A stretch of DNA of 7,450 bases from JBBRCX01 sp038204465 (GCA_038204465.1 JBBRCX010000160.1:1-7450); one strand, 5' to 3'; positions 1-5,759 are shown, counted from the stretch's first letter. Notes: generated by a model from the letters alone, not told the origin. A program made the numbers and translations.

Positions 1-140
1 CCCGCAAGGCCGAGTCGCGCTGGAGAAAACTGAACGGAGCCGAGAAGCTGCAAGACCTGATCGACGGCGTCGTGTTCGTCGACGGTGAACGAAAGGCCGC
101 TTGAGTTGTCGTGGCCGTCCACAGCTTTTGGAAATAACTC
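1..140 (+). mobile_element. Right end of an insertion sequence (IS256-like)
   Basis: The element holds the transposase tail (stop at 104) and about 36 bp of non-coding DNA. The last stretch, CCACAGCTTTTGGAAATAACTC (roughly 119-140), has the A/T-rich, TTTTG-containing look of an IS256-family terminal inverted repeat. From 141 onward the sequence is identical for 31 bp to 740-770, the 3' end of a neighbouring zinc-ribbon gene. The border of the element is therefore placed near 140 by comparing the two copies, give or take a few bases. The left end and the target-site duplication are outside the window, so the insertion cannot be proven from this side alone. Confidence 0.5.
3..104 (+). CDS. C-terminal end of an IS256/mutator-type transposase (partial, starts before the window)
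   Basis: The frame is open from the left edge and ends at TGA 102-104, giving 33 visible residues with the pattern SRWRKLNGAEKLQDLI followed by GVVFVDGE. A tryptophan-arginine-leucine-asparagine stretch, then a leucine-rich helix and a short G-V-x-F-x-D-G strand just before the stop, is how I remember the C-termini of IS256 (mutator) family transposases. The catalytic DDE residues lie upstream, outside the window. The stop lies about 36 bp before the point where chromosomal repeat sequence resumes, which fits a transposase ending just inside the right end of its element. The family call rests on a short tail from memory and could be wrong. That this is the end of a transposase is more likely than not because of the insertion scar that follows. 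Confidence 0.6.
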   Translation, partial: RKAESRWRKLNGAEKLQDLIDGVVFVDGERKAA

Positions 141-169
141 CTGTGGTCAAGCCTGCACCGGCTGCATGA
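141..169 (+). pseudogene. Last codons of a WVRSY/zinc-ribbon gene, cut off by the insertion sequence
   Basis: Positions 141-171 are base-for-base identical to 740-770. In the latter they encode the end of an intact gene (VVKPAPAA, then TGA) and the start codon of the next. Here only those final codons and the TGA at 167-169 remain. The zinc-ribbon cysteines that should precede them are replaced by the IS end. This is the tail of an upstream array member whose body is either beyond the IS or lost. The TGA overlaps the ATG of the next gene (ATGA, 166-169), so the original coupling junction is still intact. Confidence 0.65.
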
Positions 170-768
170 AATGGAAGCTCTTCAATGTCGCGGTCGCGTT
201 GTCGCTGTTGCTTTGCGTGGCGGTGTGCGTGTTGTGGGTCCGTAGCTATTGGGCCCAAGACAGCCTCAACTTGAGTTCAGTAAGTATCCCTGAGGACGGA
301 CTGCCGCGCACCTGGGGTTGCGGGCTGCTAACCGGCCGTGGATCCGTCGGCTTCTCGATCTTCGCGAGCGAGCAACTCGCCCCGCCATCGGCCGACGCAC
401 TAGCGGACTACCACGCGGGCTTGGGGTGGCACCTAAAGCACTTCCACGTGAATCGCCCGGTAATTTGGCCAAATGGGGAGCCCGCCACCTTTTGGCAGCG
501 TGCCGGGCTTTGCTTTGATAGCTACTCCTTAATTCCGTGGTACGACCTTACGAAGCGCCTTCATCAAACGGTCGGTTGTGTACCTGATTGGCTCGTGCTC
601 CCGATATTACTGGTGTTGCCTGCGATGCGGTGGGTCGAACGGCGACGGCGTCGTCTAAGCCAGCGACGCGAACGCGGCCAATGCACCATGTGCGGCTACG
701 ATCTTCGCGCCACGCCCCACCGCTGCCCCGAGTGCGGGACTGTGGTCAAGCCTGCACCGGCTGCATGA
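166..768 (+). CDS. WVRSY/CGYDLR zinc-ribbon membrane protein, copy 1 (intact)
   Basis: The protein has 200 residues and an unknown function. Residues about 5-24 form a membrane helix (KLFNVAVALSLLLCVAVCVL) followed by the family signature WVRSYW. A soluble stretch of about 110 residues follows. A second hydrophobic segment (about 139-155, VPDWLVLPILLVLPAM) comes next, then a very basic RRRRRLSQRRER stretch. The C-terminal treble-clef-like ribbon has CTMC at 173-176 and CPEC at 187-190, four cysteines likely to bind zinc. The head and tail match what I know of a multicopy planctomycete family with no assigned role. ATG 166 was chosen because its helix start (MKWKLFN) lines up with the other two copies and because ATGA overlaps the previous stop. 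The open frame extends back to a GTG at 85, but that runs through transposase and IS DNA. No Shine-Dalgarno is visible, so translation may have depended on coupling to the interrupted upstream copy. Confidence 0.8.
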   Translation: MKWKLFNVAVALSLLLCVAVCVLWVRSYWAQDSLNLSSVSIPEDGLPRTWGCGLLTGRGSVGFSIFASEQLAPPSADALADYHAGLGWHLKHFHVNRPVIWPNGEPATFWQRAGLCFDSYSLIPWYDLTKRLHQTVGCVPDWLVLPILLVLPAMRWVERRRRRLSQRRERGQCTMCGYDLRATPHRCPECGTVVKPAPAA

Positions 769-1013
769 AACGCATCGTCTTCAACCTCGCCGCCGCTCTG
801 TCACTGTTGCTATCCGTGACGGTGTGTATGCTGTGGGTGCGGAGCTATTAGGTTGTGGACTCGGTATCATTTTGGGGAAACAAGCGGGTAGTGTATCAGC
901 GAGAATCGCGCCGCACGTCCGAATCGTTTCACAATGGTGTCGATACAAGTCGGACCGCCAAGGACCCGGGTCGCGCTCTCGTCGTGTTCCGGGCACCAAT
1001 GGCCACCGCCTAG
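765..1013 (+). pseudogene. WVRSY/zinc-ribbon gene, copy 2: nonsense-stopped 5' part
   Basis: The start ATG (765-767) overlaps the TGA of copy 1 (766-768). The frame reads MKRIVFNLAAALSLLLSVTV, then CMLWVRSY, then TAG at 849-851. Copy 1 has TGG (Trp) at the same place, so the stop is a one-base change (TGG to TAG). Beyond it the same frame stays open and family-like (VVDSVSFWGNKRVVYQ...) up to a second stop at 1011-1013. No second membrane segment or zinc ribbon follows in any frame up to 1155, so the 3' half is missing here. The product as it stands would be a 28-residue membrane peptide. The missing tail may be the one at 2691-2864, with the lipoprotein gene lying between. Positions 1014-1155 hold nothing I recognise. 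Confidence 0.75.
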
Positions 1014-1155
1014 GACGTGGAAGGACCTTAGCGACCTCTCTTATCGAAGCGAACGGCTTTCCGACATCGAGGTTGCCGCAATCGGCCCTCCTGTTGCTTG
1101 CCACCGGACCGCGGGGACGACCTATATGGTACGTCACATCATGTCAACGTGAGAA

Positions 1156-1926
1156 ATGCCTGGAGGGACGATGCATCATCGTTCAAAGTGGGGCCGGACC
1201 GGTGAAATTCTGGCAACTCTCGTTTTTCTGAGCGGATGCGCCGCGCGACCAGCGGAAATGCGGGCTGAGAATTCGCCTGCAACGAACGAATCGATCCCCG
1301 CCGGCATGTCGAAGTACGCAGTGGTGGCGATCGTCAATCGATACGCACGTGCGGTCTCGTCATTTGACGCGCAATATGTGGCACAGTGGAAGCAATGCGC
1401 GCTGATGGCGCACGGTCGGAAGGTGCCGGATTTACACCGTGATGACATCGTCCGCGAAATCGACCAGGGACCATGTGTCTGGATTGACGTGACGGATCGA
1501 ATGTGGTCGCAGAAGGACGCCGAGGCACCCGCGATTGATGAAAACTCGCATACCGTGGAGGCACTCGATGGCGAATGCATCTCTGTAGTCTCGCCTGAAA
1601 GGCAGGAGGCGATGGTGCTTAAGTGGAAGAAGGATCAATCCCGCGCTTCGTCGGCACTGCGATATCGTGATTTTCTGGCGACGGTAATACCGAATCAGCT
1701 TGGCTCTGGCCCTGGCGGAGACCCAGACCCGCTCCCGGATCTGCTGTCATTCGTTAACGATCCAGACGCAAAGCTGATGGGCGATCGGATACTTGTCGAT
1801 GGACGATCATGCTACCATGCTACGTATTGCAGAAGCAAATACAGAAGCAGGGCAGAGGCTTTGAGAGCGTATGGACTTCGCAATTGGCGATCGACCCGTC
1901 GCTGGACTTTATGCCGGTGCGGCTGA
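1156..1926 (+). pseudogene. Lipoprotein-thioredoxin gene, 5' part (lipobox and N-terminal domain)
   Basis: This is the first frame of a gene split by frameshift. The N-terminus is a lipoprotein signal: a basic start (HHRSKWGR), a hydrophobic run and the lipobox LSGC with Cys at residue 28. The product would be a lipid-anchored protein of the cell envelope. Residues about 50-220 form an unassigned domain (WIDVTDRMW, LLSFVNDPDAKLMGDRILVD), which together with the first part of the next frame resembles a LolA/LolB-like half-barrel; that resemblance is impressionistic. Homologous reading ends at residue 220 (DGRSCY). The remaining 36 codons up to TGA 1924-1926 are out-of-frame sequence. The start is either ATG 1156 or ATG 1171; the latter has GGAGGG at 1162-1167 but only 3 bases away. 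The frame breaks inside an exact 8-bp tandem duplication at 1808-1823. Removing one copy gives a single 508-residue protein ending at 2690. Confidence 0.75.
1808..1823 (+). repeat. 8-bp tandem duplication (CATGCTAC x2) causing the frameshift
   Basis: CATGCTAC occurs at 1808-1815 and again immediately at 1816-1823. Eight bases shift the frame by two. With one unit removed, DGRSCY is followed directly by VLQKQIQK and the whole of 1156-2690 reads as one frame of 509 codons including the stop. This is direct sequence evidence that the duplication is the lesion that split the lipoprotein-thioredoxin gene. Tandem duplications of this kind arise by slippage and can also revert. Confidence 0.85.
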
Positions 1927-2690
1927 CGATCGATGAGGCCACTTCGAGCGATGGCCACCGCGCCTTCGCGTGGCGAATAAGCGAGATGCGCATCGAGAAA
2001 GCCCGGCGTGTGAGTGGAATCTGGATGCCCGTGGAAGCCTCGCTGTCGACCTATCGCAACTCAAACGAACTCCACTCGATTTCACGGTTGACGGTCGAAA
2101 AGCTGACCCTGAACCAAGTCCACGCCCCGGAGCGATTCAAGCTAAATTTCCCCACAGGCTACGGTGTCTATGACCAGATTCGCGGGATCTCATACAAAGT
2201 TGGCGACAGCGATGCGCGAGTGGCTCAACTGCTGAGCGAACGCCGCAAGGAGGATGAGTTCTTCAAACGCATTCTCGGCAAGCCGGCGCCCGACCTCAGT
2301 GCAGCACAATGGCTGGTGGGAAAGCCGCTGAAGCTTTCGGACCTCAAGGGCCGCAAGGTGACGATCCACTTCTGGAACATCTGGTGCGCGCCATGCGTTG
2401 CGGAGCTCGGCGCATTGCAGGAACGCTACGAGGAGGCCGGCAGGGCGGGGAGTACGCCCGCCTTCATCTCCGTGCATACCGGTGGCGGCGCGAAGGAACG
2501 ACCTCAAATCCAGAAGTTCCTCAAGGAACACAAGATCACCTTCCCCGTGATGCTCGATGCGCCCGATCCCGAGGAGAAAGGATGGGGCTTGACGAGCGAA
2601 CGGTACGGAGTGTTTGCAATTCCCACTGACGCGATCGTCGACGAGAAGGGCCTGCTGATGGAGGTCGGCGACCGCCGGGTGGAACCGTAG
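1809..2690 (+). pseudogene. Lipoprotein-thioredoxin gene, 3' part (TlpA/ResA-like redox domain)
   Basis: This is the second frame of the split gene. It begins with the rest of the N-terminal domain (VLQKQIQKQGRGFESVWTSQ, DPSLDFMPVRLTIDEATS), followed from about residue 157 by a TlpA/ResA/AhpC-type thioredoxin fold. That fold shows GKPAPDLSAAQWLVGKPLKL, strand KVTIHFWN, active-site WCAPC (Cys 193 and 196 here, 408 and 411 in the restored protein) and the cis-proline IPT at 271-273. Both redox cysteines and the proline are intact, so the domain itself looks functional. Members of this family act outside the cytoplasm as thiol-disulfide reductases. The ATG at 1809 lies inside the duplication and has no convincing RBS, so independent translation is doubtful. 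The protein ends shortly after the last core strand (VDEKGLLMEVGDRRVEP), slightly early for the family. The same frame continues past TAG 2688-2690 into a zinc-ribbon tail. Confidence 0.8.
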
Positions 2691-2864
2691 GTGATCGATC
2701 GCTTGGGACCGACCGTGGTGATCTTGCGCTGGATTCAGCGGGTGTATGTTCGGCGAATGCCGGGACATCTGGGCCTGTGTCCAGTGTGCGGCTACGACCT
2801 CCGCCCCGGCCCAGATCGCTGCCCCGAATGTGGAACCGCGGTCAGGTCTGCACCGGCTGCATGA
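2691..2864 (+). pseudogene. Orphan zinc-ribbon tail of a WVRSY-family gene
   Basis: The frame is open directly after the thioredoxin stop. Its first codon is GTG at 2691, and it runs 57 residues to TGA 2862-2864. The first part (RLGPTVVILRWIQRVYVRRM) keeps the hydrophobic-then-basic pattern that precedes the ribbon in intact copies. The ribbon itself has CPVC, GYDLR and CPEC, and the ending RSAPAA matches the KPAPAA of copy 1. The membrane helix and middle domain are absent. The TGA overlaps the ATG of copy 3 in the same ATGA arrangement as at 765. It could be the 3' remnant of copy 2 (765-1013), separated by the lipoprotein gene, or of a different lost copy. A short GTG-started product coupled to both neighbours cannot be excluded. 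Confidence 0.65.
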
Positions 2865-3445
2865 AACGCAAGCTCTTCACCCTCGCGGCCCTGTTCTCGC
2901 TGCTGTTGAGCTTTGCGGTGGCGGCGCTGTGGGTGCGAAGTTATTTCAATTGCGACATGTGGACATTCCCAGGGAGATCCGTTCATCGTCAGACCGCGGT
3001 GGGCTTGTGTGGTGGCGTCATCTACGCGCTTGTCGCGAGCACGCCCGAATCGCCTGAGACAGCGACGGATGCGCAGTTCAAGACTGGCTTCCACCACTTT
3101 GGATATCGGGAGACAACGCGTGGAAGGTGGCTCGGCCTCACAAGCTTCTTTTCGGGGACGTTTCGACACAATAGGCCAAACTCACCGGTCGATTACAGGC
3201 AAGTCGCCGCGCCGATCTGGACTTTGTTTTTGGCATTGATCGTCCCGCCGCTCATGTGGATCCGCAGGCGTGCGATTCGATCTCGAAACTCGGGGCGTGC
3301 GTTACGGGGCGAGTGCACGCGATGTGGCTACGACCTGCGCGCCAGCCCCGGGCGGTGCCCTAAGTGCGGCACTGCGGTTGCGACACCACCGACGACGGGA
3401 AACACAAGCTCTTCACCCTCGCCGCCGCACCAGTCTGCTGGATGA
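2861..3445 (+). CDS. WVRSY/CGYDLR zinc-ribbon membrane protein, copy 3 (intact, altered C-terminus)
   Basis: The protein has 194 residues. The N-terminal helix (MKRKLFTLAALFSLLLSF, then AVAALWVRSYF) is followed by a soluble middle of about 95 residues that differs strongly from copy 1. A second hydrophobic segment (IWTLFLALIVPPLMWI) and a basic stretch (RRRAIRSRNSGR) lead to the ribbon with cysteines at 152, 155, 166 and 169 (CTRC, CPKC). ATG 2861 is fixed by alignment with copies 1 and 2 and by the ATGA overlap with the preceding tail. Copies 0, 1 and the orphan tail end in APAA, but here the normal end is missing. The frame runs on for about 15 residues (GNTSSSPSPPHQSAG) through the decayed start of the next copy, read out of frame. 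The function is unknown. A membrane-anchored zinc-ribbon protein with a variable middle is all the sequence supports. Confidence 0.78.
   Translation: MKRKLFTLAALFSLLLSFAVAALWVRSYFNCDMWTFPGRSVHRQTAVGLCGGVIYALVASTPESPETATDAQFKTGFHHFGYRETTRGRWLGLTSFFSGTFRHNRPNSPVDYRQVAAPIWTLFLALIVPPLMWIRRRAIRSRNSGRALRGECTRCGYDLRASPGRCPKCGTAVATPPTTGNTSSSPSPPHQSAG
3397..3429 (+). pseudogene. 5' remnant of a further WVRSY-family copy
   Basis: GGGAAACACAAGCTCTTCAC and the following CCTCGCCGCCGCA match the first 11 codons of copies 3 and 2 (ATGAAACGCAAGCTCTTCAC, then CCTCGC...), giving KHKLFTLAAA in the family frame. The start codon has become GGG. After about 3430 the resemblance ends, with no helix, middle or ribbon. 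The array therefore once extended at least one copy further. The remnant overlaps the C-terminal extension of copy 3, which reads it in another frame. Confidence 0.65.
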
Positions 3446-3508
3446 GGTGCTGGGGACGACGGGGAATTAGAGGGCGAACAGGTGGTGCGTTGGGCTGCAA
3501 TGAAGTCT

Positions 3509-3538
3509 TTGAAATGTTTTGCACAGCTCGGGTATGTT
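3509..3538 (+). promoter_or_regulatory. Candidate sigma70 promoter for the YdiY-like gene
   Basis: TTGAAA (3509-3514, 5 of 6 to consensus) and TATGTT (3533-3538, 4 of 6) are separated by 18 bases. It sits in the gap after the zinc-ribbon array and would give a leader of about 115 bases before ATG 3660. No other candidate in this gap looks better, but the match is moderate. Confidence 0.4.
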
Positions 3539-3566
3539 CTCCGGCGGTTAAAAACGATAGCGGTGA

Positions 3567-3584
3567 GCCGGCCGCGGTGCCGGC
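3567..3584 (+). other. GC hairpin in the leader of the YdiY-like gene
   Basis: GCCGGC at 3567-3572 pairs with GCCGGC at 3579-3584 around a 6-base loop (CGCGGT). It lies between the candidate promoter and the RBS. No T-run follows, so it is not a standard terminator. It may be a leader hairpin or chance in GC-rich DNA. Confidence 0.35.
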
Positions 3585-3659
3585 CGTTGCAGTGGAAGTG
3601 TGACTTTCTCGGCCTCAGGGAATCCTGATGAGCTGCCAACTCCATTAAGGAAGGCTGCT

Positions 3660-4684
3660 ATGCGCTCAAATACAATCCTGGTCATCCTGCTGACCCTGTG
3701 TACCGCCGCGACAAGCGTCCTGGGCGACGAAGTCATCTTCCGCAACGGCGACAAGCTCACCGGAAAGATCATCACGGCCGACGGCGGAAAGCTGACGATC
3801 AAGACCGCGGTCGCGGGCGAGGTGAAGGTCGATCTGAAGGATGTGAAAACCTTCACCACCGATCAGCCGATCGAGCTGCAGTTTCCGGATGGCAGCACGA
3901 TTAAAGACCGGGTAAAGGCCGCTCAGGACGGCAGCATCGCCACCGAAGGCGCCGGCAACGTGCAGCCGCAGCGCGTCGAGCTGGCGAGCGTGAAGCGCAT
4001 CAACCCGCCGCCCGTGAAGTGGGCCGGCACCGTGACGGTCGGCGGGTTGCTCACTCGGGGCAACAGCGACACGGACAATCTCAATGCCGCGTTGGACACA
4101 GTCCGCCGCAGCGAGCAGGACCGGATTACCTTCGGCGCCCAGTACCTTTACGCCTTTACGGCCGACAGCGTGCCCCTGGCGACGGCAAGACCACGACCAC
4201 CGACAACTGGTATCTCCTGGGCAAGTACGACTACTTCTTCACAAAGAAGTTCTACGGTTACACTGGGGTGCGCGTGGAGAAGGACCGCATCGCCGAGCTG
4301 GATCTGCGCGTCACGCCGAGCGTCGGCGTCGGCTACCAGTGGGTGGAGCGCCCGGACTTCAATTTCTCTACTGAAGCCGGCATGAGTTGGGTGTACGAGA
4401 ACTACACCAACGCCGGCTCAGACGATCACTTCGCTGCGCGCCTGGCGTACCACGTCGATAAGAAGTTCAACGACAAGGTGAGCCTGTTCCACAACCTCGA
4501 GTTCCTGCCCAGCGTCGAGAACGTCAGCGACTTCAACGTCAACGCCGACGCCGGCGTGCGGGCAACGCTCAGCGGGCGGATGTTCACTGAGTTCAAGTTC
4601 GAATGGCGGCACGACGAGACACCGGCCCCCGGCGCCAGCAGCGACGACTTGCGCTACCTGCTGGGCGTCGGGTGGACCTTCTGA
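3660..4684 (+). pseudogene. YdiY-like outer-membrane protein (DUF481), frameshifted
   Basis: The gene starts at ATG 3660 with a good RBS (AAGGAAGG, 3647-3654, spacer 5). A Sec signal peptide (MRSNTILVILLTLCTAATSV, probable cut after Gly22) precedes a small N-terminal domain typical of this family (DEVIFRNGDKLTGKIITADG, then KLTIKTAVAGEVKVDLKDV). After that comes a region of amphipathic beta strands. The first frame is good to about 4172 (FGAQYLYAFTADSV). The family sequence resumes in the +2 frame at 4178 (GDGKTTTTDNWYLLGKYDYF, KKFYGYTGVRVEKDRIAELD) and continues to a terminal aromatic, GVGWTF, the usual mark of an outer-membrane barrel. Adding one base to the CCCC at 4173-4176 gives VPPGDGK and a single protein of 341 residues. 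The role of the family is unknown beyond being an outer-membrane barrel. A sequencing or assembly error in the C run is a real alternative to a true mutation. As written, the first frame ends at 4385. Confidence 0.8.
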
Positions 4685-4696
4685 TGTGAACGTGCC

Positions 4697-5407
4697 TCAC
4701 GCACTCGGCTCGATCGTTCGCGATTCGGCAAACGCCACGTAGAACACACCGGCCAGGGCTGCGCCGACGATGGGAGCGACCCAGAAGAGCCACAGCTGCG
4801 CCAGTGCCCACCCTCCGACGAAGACGGCCGTTCCGGTGCTGCGCGCGGGATTCACCGAGAGGTTGGTGACCGGAATTCCGACGAGGTGGATCAGCGTCAA
4901 GCCCAGGCCGATCGCGAGCGGAGCGAAGCCCTGCGGCGCCCGCTTGTCGGTGGAGCCGAGGATGATGAGAAGAAACATGAACGTGAGCACGACTTCGGCC
5001 ACGAGCGCGGCGAGCAGCGAGTAGCCGCCGGGGGAGTGCGCTGAGTACCCGTTGCACGCGAAACCGCCCAGCTCAAAGCCCGGCCTGCCGCTGGCAATGA
5101 GGTACAGGATCGCGGCGCCTACGATCGCGCCGATCACCTGTGCGCCGAGGTAGGGGAGCAGGTCGGAGGCGCGGAATCTACCGCCGACGCAGAGCCCGAC
5201 GGAGACGGCGGGATTAAGGTGGCATCCGGAGACGTGACCGATGGCATAGGCCATCGTCAGCACGGTCAGTCCGAATGCCAGGGCGACGCCGAGGAAGCCG
5301 ATTCCCATGCCGGGGAATCCCGCCGCCAGAACCGCGGCGCCGCACCCGCCGAAGACAAGCCAGGACGTGCCCAACATCTCCGCAAGACAGCGTTTGGTCA
5401 GTGACAT
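4697..5407 (-). CDS. aqpZ: Aquaporin Z water channel
   Basis: The protein has 236 residues and six membrane helices. It is close to E. coli AqpZ along its length, for example LVFGGCGAAVLAAGFPGMGI, GVALAFGLTVLTMA and GGWALAQLWLFWV. Both pore half-helices are present: NPA at 65-67 and NPA at 186-188 followed by Arg189. The selectivity filter keeps Phe45, His174 and Arg189. The fourth position is Leu183 (TNLSVNPAR), where E. coli has Thr183. Cys62 replaces the second Gly of the SGGHFNPA motif. It should act as an inner-membrane tetramer passing water. ATG 5407 is chosen because it aligns with the E. coli start and has AAAGGAG at 5415-5421 (minus strand) 7 bases upstream; the longer open frame to 5479 adds non-family residues. 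It is convergent with the YdiY-like gene, 12 bp apart, with no clear terminator between. Confidence 0.95.
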   Translation of the reverse strand: MSLTKRCLAEMLGTSWLVFGGCGAAVLAAGFPGMGIGFLGVALAFGLTVLTMAYAIGHVSGCHLNPAVSVGLCVGGRFRASDLLPYLGAQVIGAIVGAAILYLIASGRPGFELGGFACNGYSAHSPGGYSLLAALVAEVVLTFMFLLIILGSTDKRAPQGFAPLAIGLGLTLIHLVGIPVTNLSVNPARSTGTAVFVGGWALAQLWLFWVAPIVGAALAGVFYVAFAESRTIEPSA

Positions 5408-5524
5408 GGAGGCGCTCCTTTCAAAGAGCCATGGGCGCGTGTTGAAGATCCGCCCCCCGGGGCGTCGATCGACAACCACAGCCCCTCAAATCTCGATGTG
5501 CGTGCAACGACATGTCGCGATTCT

Positions 5525-5626
5525 CTTGCCGTGCGCCAAGCGCTCCGCCACGTCGCCCAGGTCGATTGCAGCGCTTGGCGTGGAGGAATTCCCGCACGGA
5601 GTCTCGGTCAAGCGCTTGCCGTGCGC
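5525..5626 (+). repeat. 12-bp direct repeat pair (CTTGCCGTGCGC)
   Basis: CTTGCCGTGCGC occurs at 5525-5536 and again at 5615-5626, 90 bp apart. The second copy is preceded by the 10-bp palindrome CAAGCGCTTG at 5609-5618. The repeats overlap the inverted repeat and sit just downstream of the candidate aqpZ promoter. They could be operator sites or short duplications; chance is possible for 12 bp at this GC content. Confidence 0.35.
5534..5580. repeat. 11-bp perfect inverted repeat upstream of aqpZ
   Basis: CGCCAAGCGCT at 5534-5544 is the exact reverse complement of AGCGCTTGGCG at 5570-5580, with a 25-base spacer. If the aqpZ promoter is at 5632-5660, it lies in the aqpZ leader RNA, about 130-170 bases before the start codon, and could form a stem-loop. 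It could equally be a protein-binding site pair. No T-run follows on either strand. Confidence 0.5.
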
Positions 5627-5631
5627 TCAGC

Positions 5632-5660
5632 AATATACCGATGTTTTGTTCCGTAACCAA
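5632..5660 (-). promoter_or_regulatory. Candidate aqpZ promoter
   Basis: On the minus strand, TTGGTT (5655-5660) and TATATT (5632-5637, 5 of 6) are 17 bases apart. The -35 matches only 3 of 6. It would give a leader of about 220 bases before the aqpZ ATG at 5407. It lies in the only A/T-rich patch upstream of the gene. Confidence 0.35.
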
Positions 5661-5713
5661 AAAAGGTCTGACTGTTGCGGCAAGTTTCAAAACCTGAATT
5701 CCTTCTGGAAGGG

Positions 5714-5741
5714 TTGACTCCATGAAGAAAGAGTGTATAAT
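5714..5741 (+). promoter_or_regulatory. Strong sigma70-type promoter, divergent from aqpZ
   Basis: TTGACT (5714-5719, 5 of 6) and a perfect TATAAT (5736-5741) are 16 bases apart. This is the best promoter in the window, with transcription expected from about 5748 rightward. No credible plus-strand protein gene follows before the convergent phosphohexomutase, so the product would be an RNA. Confidence 0.7.
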
Positions 5742-5759
5742 GAATCATGCCTCGGCGCA

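Noticed and set aside
85..165. N-terminal extension of copy 1 from GTG 85, containing CGQACTGC, which looks like a metal motif
   Set aside because: It is the old 3' end of the previous gene read out of frame, preceded by transposase and IS DNA; the real start ATG 166 aligns with the other copies.
1093..1137. TTGCCA...TATATG as a promoter for the lipoprotein gene
   Set aside because: Spacer of 19 and a 4-of-6 -10 box make it too weak to list.
1809..1926. Programmed ribosomal frameshift between the two lipoprotein-thioredoxin frames
   Set aside because: No slippery heptamer or downstream pseudoknot is visible, and an exact 8-bp duplication explains the frame change completely.
4691..4701. CGTG-CCT-CACG stem between the convergent YdiY-like and aqpZ genes as a terminator
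   Set aside because: Only 4 bp with a 3-base loop and no T-run on either strand.
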